From the NCBI GenBank assembly GCA_964523105.1, contig CAZFZN010000010.1, forward strand, positions 122,195-186,194: DNA of 64,000 nucleotides. Direction: 5' to 3'. Source of the DNA: V1-33 sp964523105. Lineage in GTDB: Bacteria > Verrucomicrobiota > Verrucomicrobiia > Verrucomicrobiales > V1-33. The notes below the pieces were generated by a model. The model searched no databases. It saw only the letters and a program-made list of their open reading frames with translations, and had not been told where the DNA came from. The position numbers and the translations under genes were made by a program. Position 1 is the first letter of the stretch; every line of letters starts with the position of its first letter. This document shows, in pieces, positions 38,001 to 45,715 of the stretch.

Positions 38001-41000
38001 CGCGCACGATGGCGTAGCCGGCGGCGGGAATGCCGCTGCCCTGCACGCAGGTGACACCCGCCGAGGCCGGGAAGTTGCTGTACTGCAGCGTGAAGGAGGA
38101 GTTGCTGCTGCCAAAATACTGCGTGGTCACACTGACAAAGTCGAGATGGTCGAAGAAGCCGGTGGTGTTTGTCAGGCTGACGGCGGGCGAAGTGTTCGCG
38201 CCGTCGATCGTCACATAGGCGAGCCGCGATTCAAGGCTGCTGCCGTTGAGGTTGATGCGGCCCCACTTGTTCGCCTGTCCCGGCTCGCGCATGAGCCGGA
38301 TGGGAGCCGCCGCGGTGCCTTCGGCGAGAATGCGGCCTGTGCCGCTGACATTGAGCGAAACTCCGGCCGCGAGGTAAACGGTCGCCCCGGGTTCCATGGT
38401 GAGGGTTTCGTTGTCGATCGTGAGACTGGCGGTGACGCGCCAGGGTCCGCCGGCGGCGGTCCAGACGGTGTTGCCGGCGATGGCGGCCACGTTTTGCACA
38501 CTGCCGTCGTCATACCAGAGAGCGACGGTCTGTGTGGCGAGCACGGCATCGCCGGAACCCAGAGCGGAGACAGTGAGTTGATTCAATCCCGGCAGCAGCG
38601 TGACGGCGGTGCCGGCGCTCCACGGCGCGGGGCCGTTGCCGCCTTCGCCGCCGCCGATGCTTTGATAGTTGTCCGGCAGGATGTCGGTGCCGTTGATGCG
38701 AACCTTTTGCACGCGGCTGGAATCAACGGTGCCGCTGAGCCCGGTGCTGTTGGCCACGGTGGTTCGCGGATAGCCGCTCACGGCGGGCAGTCCGACAGAA
38801 ACGGTGAGGGCTGCGGGCGGCGTGCCGTTGGCGGCATAGCCGAGCACGGTTTGCAGAATGTGATCACGACGCGCCGCGTTGAAATTCTTGATGGCGTCGC
38901 GCTTGGAAACCGGCACGCCGTAGGCCGCGGTGGGGCCGGTCCAGTCGCCGAGAATGCTGTCCACCATCGGATTGAAATTCGCCGGCAGGAAGACGGTGTT
39001 CAGCAGGTCCACGAGCTGGGCCTTGAACCCCTGGTTCGTCACGGGATTGGTAAAGAGCGGCTGGAGCGCGGGAATGGTTTCGCCGCTGCCGAAGGGGCCG
39101 TTCACCTGGTAGATCGTCGCCGTGGGTGAAGTGGGATCGAGGCCGCCGGTATTGCCGCCGTCGCCCCAGACAGTGTCGAAGTCGTGCGCCAGCGGGATGA
39201 AGCGCGGATCGATCAGCCCGCGGTAGAGGCCGTAGTCGTCGTTGGAGCCGTTGGAAAGGTTGGTCTCGTTGTGATTGACGATGACCTGGAACGCCTGCCA
39301 GCGCAGCCAGTAGTCCACATTCATCACCGCCTCCATCTGCGCGACGGCGGGCGTGGTGCCGGCGAAGGTCTTCATCAGACCGTGGAGATCATTCCAGTCA
39401 GCGAGATCCTCGTTGGTTTGCTTGATCCAGCCGTCGTTTTGATAGCCGCCCGCATTGGGCGGGCCTCCGGGGCTCTGTTCGCGCACCGTCCAGTCCTGGT
39501 GCGGGCGGGCCTTTTTGTAGAGGTTGCCATCATCGTCCTCCGGACGGAGTTCCTTGAGAAACTCGCCGCCGGGCGGGAGCAGGTGGATGTAATAGCCGCC
39601 GCTGTGCTGGGAATTGTCGAGCGCGCGGTTGTTGGCGTTGAGGCGCACCTGGACGGGCCACGAGCGCTCGTGAATGAGGCCGGCGCACTCCATCATTTTG
39701 CTGGCAAGCTCGCCGAGATGCGGGTGCCAGATGTTCAGATTGGCCTCGGTCTCGCCCCGCCAGTCGTCGTCTTTGGGAAGATTGAGCCGCCAGTTGTTGA
39801 CGGAATTGCCGCGGGACCCGGCGCCCCGCACCCGCAGTCCGCAGCGGTAGCGCACATCGACCTCCGCGCCCTGTTTGGCGACGAAGGTGACGTTCAGCTG
39901 CGCGTCGCTCTGACGGTTCCAGCCGTTGAGGTAGTCCGCCACGTCCGCTGCGGCGCCGATGAGACGATAAATCGGATAGTGATTGGCCCAGACCTCCTCA
40001 TCCACCTGATAGAAGGCGTTGGATTCCTGGATCCAGTTTGTCAGGCCTGCATCCAGTCCGGCCATGGGCCAGGTGCGGGTGTGGTTGCCGGCGTCGGTCG
40101 CGGAAACGAAGAACTCCACGAGTGTGCCGTTGGGCTGGGGCGGAATGACGGCGCCGAACTCGCCGTCCGCAGCATCGCCGTCGCCGTGCGTGCCGTCGTC
40201 GAACATTGGCGCCTGCGTGAACGCCACGGGAGACGCGGTGTTGACGCGCCAGAAGAGCGAGACGGCGGGCGGCGTCGGGCTTTCGTCCTGCACGTTCACG
40301 GTGACCGTGACGGAATCCGTGCTGCGCGGAATTTCCGGGCGGTGATCGAGGTCGGAGAGGAGCGGCGCGATGTTGGTCGCAGCGCGTCCGTTCGCCGCGC
40401 CGGGTGAGGGCGGACCATCGGCGCCGCTGGTGCCGCTCCAGAACCAGTTTTGACCGTTGTCGTTGTCGAGGGCGGGATTGATCAGTTCGAGAGAACTGCC
40501 GCCGGCGTCGGCGCGCGTGTACCATTCCCAGCCGGTCTCGCCGCCGATGGAGGCCTGGTAGCGAATCGCCCAGTCGCCCTCATCGGCGTAGGTGACCTCG
40601 TCCACGACTTCTCCCGCGGCGGTGCGCAGGCGGATGGTTTCGCCGCTGTTGCTGAGTTCGCCGGTCCAGGGGCCGCGCAGCAGCGCCACACCGGCGAAAG
40701 TGGCGGTGAACTGCACGGGGTTCGCTGCGACGACGAGGTAGCCGCCGCCGGGAATCACCGTCCCCGCGGGGAGGATGTAATTCACTCCCGCAGTGAACTG
40801 CCAGCCGCTGACGTCGAGCGCGCCGGGATTGCCGTTGAAGACTTCGATGAATTCATCCCCCGCGGCGGTCTGCTGCGCGCCGCTCAGGAGCGGGTGATAG
40901 TGGATTTCGCTGATGACGACTTTGGCAAGGTCCACGCCCACGCCGATATTCACCGTGGTGACGGTGCTGGTGAGCGCGCCGTCGCTGGCGTGGTAGGTGA

Positions 41001-44000
41001 ACGAATCGAGGCCGCTGTAGCCGGCGTTCGGCGTGTAGAAAAACGAGCCGTCACTGTTCAGGCTGAGAACTCCGTGGGAGGGAGCGGACACCTGGACGGC
41101 GGTGAGGCTTTGCTGGTCCACATCGCTGTCGTTGTTCAGCACACCGGTGGCTGCGGGCACGCTCAGCGGCGTGTCGAGCGGGGTGGCGTAACTGTCCTGC
41201 GCCGCGACGGGCGCGTCGTTCACCGCCGCAATATTGATGGTGACCGTGGCGGCGGCGAGAGAATCGCGCGCGCCGTCGTGGGCCTTGTAAGTGAAGGAGT
41301 CGGTGCCGTGGTAGTTTTGCGCCGGGGTGTAATTGAAGGCGCCGGTGGCGGCGAGCGAGAGCGTGCCGTGGCTGACGTTCGTGACCAGCTGCGCGGTGAG
41401 CGGATCGTTTTCCGGATCGGTGTCATTCACGAGAATGCCGGGCGCGATGAGCGACAGCGGCGTGTCCTCGGTGGCGGCGTAAGTGTTGGCGACGGCGACG
41501 GGCCGGCCATTGATGCGGATGGTGACGGTGGCGGTGTTGGAACTCACCGTGCCGTCGCTGGCCCGATAGGTGAACGTGACATTTCCGGTGAAGCCGGCGG
41601 GCGGGGAGTAGTTGAACGAGCCGTTCGCATTCAGGGTGAGGGCGCCCTGCGCCGGCGGCGTGACCACCGAGGCCGTGAGCGTGAAGCCGGGATCGGGATC
41701 GGTGTCATTGCCGAGCACGCCGGGAGCGGGCACCAGCAGGGCCACGCCGGGGTCGGTGGAGTAAGTTTCATTCACCGCGACGGGCGGATCGTTCACGTTG
41801 GCGATGTTGATGGTGACCGTGGCCGGCGCGGACGGACCGCCGGCGTCATTCGCAGTGTAAGTGAAGGAGACCGGCCCGGTGGCATGGAGCGCGGGCGTGT
41901 AGGCGAACGAGCCGTTGGGATTCAATGTCAGGCTGCCGCCGGCGGGCGGGCTGACGAGAACGGCGGTGAAGGGATCGCCGTCCGCATCGAAATCGTTGGC
42001 CAGCACACCGCCGGCGGCGGGCACGTTGAGCGTCGTGTCCTCGGTGGCGGCATAATTGTCAGGGGAGACGGCGGGGCGCACGTTGGGGCCGGTGACGACG
42101 GTCAGATTCACCGTCGCGACGGCGGAGGTGAGCGTGCCGTCCGTGCAGCGGTAGGTGAAGCTGTCCGGTCCGATATAACCGATGGCGGGCGTGTAGGTGA
42201 AGGTGCCGTCGGGATTGAGATTGAGCGTGCCGTGCGAGGGATTGGTGTGCACGGCGACGGTCAGGGTCGTGCCGGGATCGGCATCGGTGTCGTTGGCCAG
42301 CAGACCGGCGGGCACGGCGCGGGTGGCGCGCAGGCGCAAATTGAAACTGAGGTCGGAACTGGTGCCGCTGTTCTGATGCACCGACGCCGCGATGGTGTTG
42401 GCACCCTCGCTCAGCAGGGCGGGCGCGAGCGACTGGCTGACGGTGGCGTTGTTGCCGCCGCTGCCGCCGATGTACTGGTCGAAGGCGGGAACCACTCCCG
42501 CGGTGCCGCCCACGGACGGCGTGCGGAAGATTTCACTGCCGCCGAGATAGATCACCGCGCCGTCGTCATAGACGAGCGAAAGATCGAGCGCGCTGATTTC
42601 CCACGTGCGGCTGGCCGTGAAGCCGCGGCGAAAATAGGTCGTGGCGTAGCGCCCCGTGTCCGGATTCACATAACCGGGCGTGGCGTTGTCCTCGACCACG
42701 GTGATCTCATCGCCGTTGCCATAGCCGAGTTCCGCGCCGCCGGAATTCCACGCGCTGTCATCGAAATTCGTGCCGAACCATGCGGTGCCCTGATCGCTTC
42801 CGTCGTCGAGGAATTTCCACACGCTGGAAACCGCACTGGAGCCGAAGAGAATGAGATCATCCTGCGTGCTGCCCGGCACGAGGGCGGTGACCACGAGGGG
42901 CGTGTTGACGGCAGTGGTGTAAGTATCGCCGGCCGCCACCGGCGTCTCGCCGACATCCACCACGGTGATCGTTACGTTGACATCCGCTGAATTCGCCGTG
43001 CCGTCGGTGGTGCGATAAACGAAGCCCGCCTCACCGGAAAATCCTGTCGCCGGCACGAAGAGAAAGGCGCCGTTGGGATTCAGCGTCAGCGTGCCCTGGG
43101 TCGCGAGCGGCGCCGTGACCAGGACGGCACTCAGCTGTGCCGGCGTGTTGTCCGCATCCGTATCGTTGACCAGCAGTCCTTCGTTAGCCTTCGCGTCGAG
43201 CGTCACCTGTTCATTGGTGGTGTAGCTGTCCGGCACCGCCACGGGCGGATCGTTCACCGGGTTGACCGTCAGAGTGACCGTAGCCGTATTCGACGGCGCG
43301 GACGCGGCATCGAGCGCCCGGTAGGTGAAGGTGTCGGTGCCGAAAAAATTCGCATGCGGCGCGTAGTCGAAGTTGCCGTCGCCGGAGAGATTGAGTGTGC
43401 CGTGGGCCGGGCCGCTGATGAGTTGGGCCGACACAGCGCCGCCGGTGTCGTTGGCCAGCAGCCCGCCACCGCCGCCGACGAGGGAAAGTGAGAGGTTATC
43501 AAAAAGCACGCGGCCATTTTCGCCGGACTGGCTGGGATAAGTGCCCACGCCTTCCAGTGCGAGCGTGTGCGCGCCGGCGGCGAGCGGGATGTCGTGAACG
43601 AACGGGCCGGCCGGCCAGCCGGGGTCGTTCACTTCACTGTTGGCGGTTTCCACCGCGTTGGGGCCGGTGAGATGGATGAGGGACAAGTTGGCCGCTGCGC
43701 CATAATAAACGCCGTCCACCTTCAGACGCGCCTGACCGAATTCATTCACCTCCATGCCCCCCAGCAGGCGCACGCGCGCATGGACGGAAACGCGCACGGT
43801 CGCGGGGGAAGTCAGGGTAAAAGTCCGCTGCCATGCGCCGGAGACACCCGGGCCGTTCTCTCCAGCCTGGGGAGTGCGCGTGAGGGCGATTTCGAGCGCC
43901 TGTCCAGGATTGCCCAGCGTGGTGTTCAGCGAGCCGCTGGCGCTGCTGGCGCGATTCGTCACTCCCGCCTGGCCCGGATAGACGGCGGTGTTGTCGCTGT

Positions 44001-44805
44001 AGGTAAAACCGCCGTTCGCCGGCAGCACCGGAGTGAAACGCACATCGAGTCCGACATCCGAACTTGTGTAGTTGGCTCCTCCGGCCTGGTGCAGTTCCAC
44101 CGTGAAAATGTTGAGCCCGGGAGTGAGCAGACCGGAGGGAACGGTGATGGTGTCGGTCGTGTAGCTGCCTTCATCCTGGATGTTGGCATTGGAGGACGTG
44201 TTGGTGGTGAGTGTGCCCGCCGGGACGTAGTTCGTGGCCGGGTCGAAGCGAACCCGGTGCACTTCGGTGCCGTTCACATAGAAAATCGCCGCATCATCCA
44301 CAAGGTGCTGGATTTGCCAGGAGGTGATTCCGGCATTGCCTGCGTCCAGGGTGAAGGTCTTGCGGAACAGATAGGTGGTGATGTTGTAGGGTGCACCGCC
44401 CGTCGAGTAGCCGGTGAGCACTTCCGGCGCGCCGGGGAACCCGTTGATGCCCCCGCCCTGGAGCGGCATCGGCGCGCTGCCCCAGGGACCGACGCTGGAG
44501 GTCGCGGTGTCGAAATTCAGCGCCTTCCAGTCCCGCGAGGCCGCATCCACGGGATACGTGTCCGGTGTCTGCCCGTTCTGGTTGTTCTTGATCCTGTCCA
44601 AGTAACTCCAGTTCCCCCCTGACAGCACATTGGCCGCAGGCTCGAAGCCGGTGCTGTAAAGCTGCGATCCCGCCCCCGTGGCCAAAATGCCGTCTTCGTT
44701 CATCGTGTAGGCATCATTCACCGCCACTGGTGCGGCGGAGACGGAGGCCGTGGCAAAGAGGCAGGCAAGCCCTGCCAGCCGGCGGGAGCGGGTCGGTCGG
44801 TTCAT
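35065..44805 (-). CDS. Giant surface protein: tandem cadherin-like repeats, LTD domains, CotH kinase-like domain, beta-helix
   Basis: An exported protein of 3246 residues, the largest gene here. After a signal peptide (MNRPTRSRRLAGLACLFATASVSA) come about seven tandem-95/cadherin-like repeats (VLANDFDADGD, SFTYTANDAG type) to residue ~1290; the first and third are interrupted by other domains. A lamin-tail domain (VVISEIHYHP) lies near 1293, then a CotH-kinase-like domain from about 1600 (EVWANHYPIYRLIG, CGLRVRGAGSRGNS, LAHDFDTVWGDGG). Residues ~2100-2500 look like a parallel beta-helix. Three more lamin-tail domains follow near 2595, 2738 and 2885. The C-terminus has DPDNDGLFNVLEF and LTYIVEASDNLSSW. 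Such proteins are thought to be adhesive or structural surface layers. CotH homologues phosphorylate spore-coat proteins; activity here is inference. Confidence 0.92.
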   Translation of the reverse strand: MNRPTRSRRLAGLACLFATASVSAAPVAVNDAYTMNEDGILATGAGSQLYSTGFEPAANVLSGGNWSYLDRIKNNQNGQTPDTYPVDAASRDWKALNFDTATSSVGPWGSAPMPLQGGGINGFPGAPEVLTGYSTGGAPYNITTYLFRKTFTLDAGNAGITSWQIQHLVDDAAIFYVNGTEVHRVRFDPATNYVPAGTLTTNTSSNANIQDEGSYTTDTITVPSGLLTPGLNIFTVELHQAGGANYTSSDVGLDVRFTPVLPANGGFTYSDNTAVYPGQAGVTNRASSASGSLNTTLGNPGQALEIALTRTPQAGENGPGVSGAWQRTFTLTSPATVRVSVHARVRLLGGMEVNEFGQARLKVDGVYYGAAANLSLIHLTGPNAVETANSEVNDPGWPAGPFVHDIPLAAGAHTLALEGVGTYPSQSGENGRVLFDNLSLSLVGGGGGLLANDTGGAVSAQLISGPAHGTLNLSGDGNFDYAPHANFFGTDTFTYRALDAASAPSNTATVTLTVNPVNDPPVAVPDSYTTNEQVTLDAKANEGLLVNDTDADNTPAQLSAVLVTAPLATQGTLTLNPNGAFLFVPATGFSGEAGFVYRTTDGTANSADVNVTITVVDVGETPVAAGDTYTTAVNTPLVVTALVPGSTQDDLILFGSSAVSSVWKFLDDGSDQGTAWFGTNFDDSAWNSGGAELGYGNGDEITVVEDNATPGYVNPDTGRYATTYFRRGFTASRTWEISALDLSLVYDDGAVIYLGGSEIFRTPSVGGTAGVVPAFDQYIGGSGGNNATVSQSLAPALLSEGANTIAASVHQNSGTSSDLSFNLRLRATRAVPAGLLANDTDADPGTTLTVAVHTNPSHGTLNLNPDGTFTYTPAIGYIGPDSFTYRCTDGTLTSAVATVNLTVVTGPNVRPAVSPDNYAATEDTTLNVPAAGGVLANDFDADGDPFTAVLVSPPAGGSLTLNPNGSFAYTPALHATGPVSFTYTANDAGGPSAPATVTINIANVNDPPVAVNETYSTDPGVALLVPAPGVLGNDTDPDPGFTLTASVVTPPAQGALTLNANGSFNYSPPAGFTGNVTFTYRASDGTVSSNTATVTIRINGRPVAVANTYAATEDTPLSLIAPGILVNDTDPENDPLTAQLVTNVSHGTLSLAATGAFNYTPAQNYHGTDSFTYKAHDGARDSLAAATVTINIAAVNDAPVAAQDSYATPLDTPLSVPAATGVLNNDSDVDQQSLTAVQVSAPSHGVLSLNSDGSFFYTPNAGYSGLDSFTYHASDGALTSTVTTVNIGVGVDLAKVVISEIHYHPLLSGAQQTAAGDEFIEVFNGNPGALDVSGWQFTAGVNYILPAGTVIPGGGYLVVAANPVQFTATFAGVALLRGPWTGELSNSGETIRLRTAAGEVVDEVTYADEGDWAIRYQASIGGETGWEWYTRADAGGSSLELINPALDNDNGQNWFWSGTSGADGPPSPGAANGRAATNIAPLLSDLDHRPEIPRSTDSVTVTVNVQDESPTPPAVSLFWRVNTASPVAFTQAPMFDDGTHGDGDAADGEFGAVIPPQPNGTLVEFFVSATDAGNHTRTWPMAGLDAGLTNWIQESNAFYQVDEEVWANHYPIYRLIGAAADVADYLNGWNRQSDAQLNVTFVAKQGAEVDVRYRCGLRVRGAGSRGNSVNNWRLNLPKDDDWRGETEANLNIWHPHLGELASKMMECAGLIHERSWPVQVRLNANNRALDNSQHSGGYYIHLLPPGGEFLKELRPEDDDGNLYKKARPHQDWTVREQSPGGPPNAGGYQNDGWIKQTNEDLADWNDLHGLMKTFAGTTPAVAQMEAVMNVDYWLRWQAFQVIVNHNETNLSNGSNDDYGLYRGLIDPRFIPLAHDFDTVWGDGGNTGGLDPTSPTATIYQVNGPFGSGETIPALQPLFTNPVTNQGFKAQLVDLLNTVFLPANFNPMVDSILGDWTGPTAAYGVPVSKRDAIKNFNAARRDHILQTVLGYAANGTPPAALTVSVGLPAVSGYPRTTVANSTGLSGTVDSSRVQKVRINGTDILPDNYQSIGGGEGGNGPAPWSAGTAVTLLPGLNQLTVSALGSGDAVLATQTVALWYDDGSVQNVAAIAGNTVWTAAGGPWRVTASLTIDNETLTMEPGATVYLAAGVSLNVSGTGRILAEGTAAAPIRLMREPGQANKWGRINLNGSSLESRLAYVTIDGANTSPAVSLTNTTGFFDHLDFVSVTTQYFGSSNSSFTLQYSNFPASAGVTCVQGSGIPAAGYAIVRGNTFNGTTGAFDLLNFTGGQRPSAILQVLDNIFQDASDDAIDLRGADAHVEGNRFLGVHQATAGGDTAAAIVAARDAVNASEVTVVRNLFFNCDHAVTATGGSRCIVTHNTISGINNTGSAAGSSAGAFKFHEPASAGITAGLGMSIEGNIVFDCPLVFENAASATGAITANRNMLPAAIAAPVTGSGNLTGDPLLTGVSGITAVNIDAMFALQSGSPAGCTGLNFLDRGGLVPAGASISGEPVAHQPFQSVVLVIGGPGITHYRYSLDGAPFGAETPVATPASLAGLGAGTHSVRVIGKNSAGVWQSEAAATQSLTWTVNSAAQPVVISEVLANNVNAWPVGAARPDFIELRNLSGSAVNLGGWALSDDPVTATQSPKYVFPPGSSIPGGGYLLLNNDGLGFNLNTDGDAVYLYSGSSSGAPLVDSVEFGFQIADKSLSRVCNDKHWTLGEVTPGTENTAAQLGSAAGLRINEWLGTNDIIVANDFLELYNTFALPVELSGLVLTDDAINYPALHVIAPHSYIGANGFARFVADGDTDQGANHLNFAISKMREGLTLLQGSMIIDHVMSAPQVEDISQGRATDGSSVITFFTLPTPGYSNGTSLAPQQLLLDNLRITEIHYNPAGGSSAPEYVELRNLSATQTLDLSSVAFVNGITFQFAPGTSLAPGAFICITSNSQASFNAVYPGAPWGGTYTGRLDNGGERLRMEIAGYQLGILDFEYNDNWYPVTDGGGAALEIIDALAARGTWDEKAAWRATQPNPGFNGVFGVLAGADVTVCLPASAALEGSVTFGSQNPGGVTLQWSKVSGPGTVNFTAPNSEFTGAAFSALGTYVLRLTATGTVSVFDDLTVTATESYDAWALRTLGTANPLVAGMLRDPDNDGLFNVLEFALGLNPASGNLTGLPAATLSGGQLQLTYTRYAGCDLTYIVEASDNLSSWSTSGISETMTGSAGSQQTWRATVSAAGGRRYMRVRVVAE

Positions 44806-44851
44806 GGAGTGGTCGGTTCGAACAAGTGGTCAGGGCCAACGATTCGACTGA

Positions 44852-44892
44852 CCAGATTGTCTCCTGATCCATACGGCCGGGTGACAATCTGG
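44852..44892. promoter_or_regulatory. 9-bp perfect inverted repeat upstream of the giant gene
   Basis: CCAGATTGT (44852-44860) and ACAATCTGG (44884-44892) are exact inverted repeats with a 23-nt spacer, 47 bp upstream of the giant gene start and downstream of the L,D-transpeptidase gene on the same strand. A second short repeat, ATTGCAT/ATGCAAT, lies at 44927-44943. The arms could bind a dimeric regulator or form a stem-loop that ends the transpeptidase transcript; there is no T-tract to decide. Confidence 0.4.
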
Positions 44893-44991
44893 CCATCTGC
44901 TGGCCGGTTTTGCCATTATCAGAGCAATTGCATCCAATGCAATGACTCTACTGAGTAAAATCGACCAGTCGATTCCAACAGCACCGGCTGC

Positions 44992-45615
44992 TCACGACGC
45001 GCTGGCGGCGGAGTCGGAGTTTGCAAGCACCGAAGCCGCCGGGTGCGGACCGTGATGCACCCGCACCGGCGTGCCGACGCGCACCCGGTCATAAAAGAAA
45101 CTCTGCCCCTCCTCCGGACAGCGGATGCAGCCGTGACTGCTCGGTAGCCCGCGGGTGAAGCCTCCGACGTGCATGCCCACTCCATCGCTCGTCAGCCTCA
45201 GCCAATACGGCATGGCGATTCCCTGATAGACGGTGCCCTTCGGCCGCGGCCCTTCGTGTTCCCACGCCCGCGCCACCACGACATCGCGGGTGTCTTTGGT
45301 GACGTATTGACCGTATAGATTGCTGCGCTTGAGCGGCAGTTTCTCCGTCACGCGAAACCTTCCGGCAGGCGTGGCGAACTCCGGCAACCCGGGGCTCACA
45401 TCCATCTCCGCGATCAGGTCGCCGCTTTCGGAGAGCAGTTGGGCGGTGGAACTCGCGAGGGAGATGTCGATGCGCACGGGACCGCGGTGCTCCGGGTCGA
45501 GAATCCTCGCACGCGGTGCGGTGTCGGCCGCGCTGACCGGTGGCGGGGCGGGAGCCGGCGTCGTCGAACAGGAGGCGAGGACGACAGTCAGGGCGACGGC
45601 AAGCAGACGAATCAT
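44992..45615 (-). CDS. L,D-transpeptidase (YkuD) lipoprotein
   Basis: A 207-residue lipoprotein. The start at 45615 gives MIRLLAVALTVVLASC with the lipid-modified Cys at residue 16. The YkuD domain ends in the catalytic motif HVGGFTRGLPSSHGCIR: His149, His161 and nucleophile Cys163. The family forms 3-3 cross-links in peptidoglycan or attaches proteins to it, in the periplasm. Its relation to the giant surface protein 186 bp downstream on the same strand is only positional; cross-linking or anchoring could be connected but is not shown. Confidence 0.9.
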   Translation of the reverse strand: MIRLLAVALTVVLASCSTTPAPAPPPVSAADTAPRARILDPEHRGPVRIDISLASSTAQLLSESGDLIAEMDVSPGLPEFATPAGRFRVTEKLPLKRSNLYGQYVTKDTRDVVVARAWEHEGPRPKGTVYQGIAMPYWLRLTSDGVGMHVGGFTRGLPSSHGCIRCPEEGQSFFYDRVRVGTPVRVHHGPHPAASVLANSDSAASAS

Positions 45616-45715
45616 GGCTCGGGGGAGGTGGAGCGACACGCTCTCCGGCTCCGGGCGTTTCGCAAGCCGGGCGCGTTTTGCTGCTAAAACGCCGCTGCGG
45701 GTGCGTTTCTGACGG

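Noticed and set aside
40450..42990. 846-codon open frame on the plus strand
   Set aside because: It is antisense to the cadherin-like repeats of the giant gene; its repetitive, Gly/Arg/Val-rich product mirrors them. GC-rich DNA leaves long open shadows.
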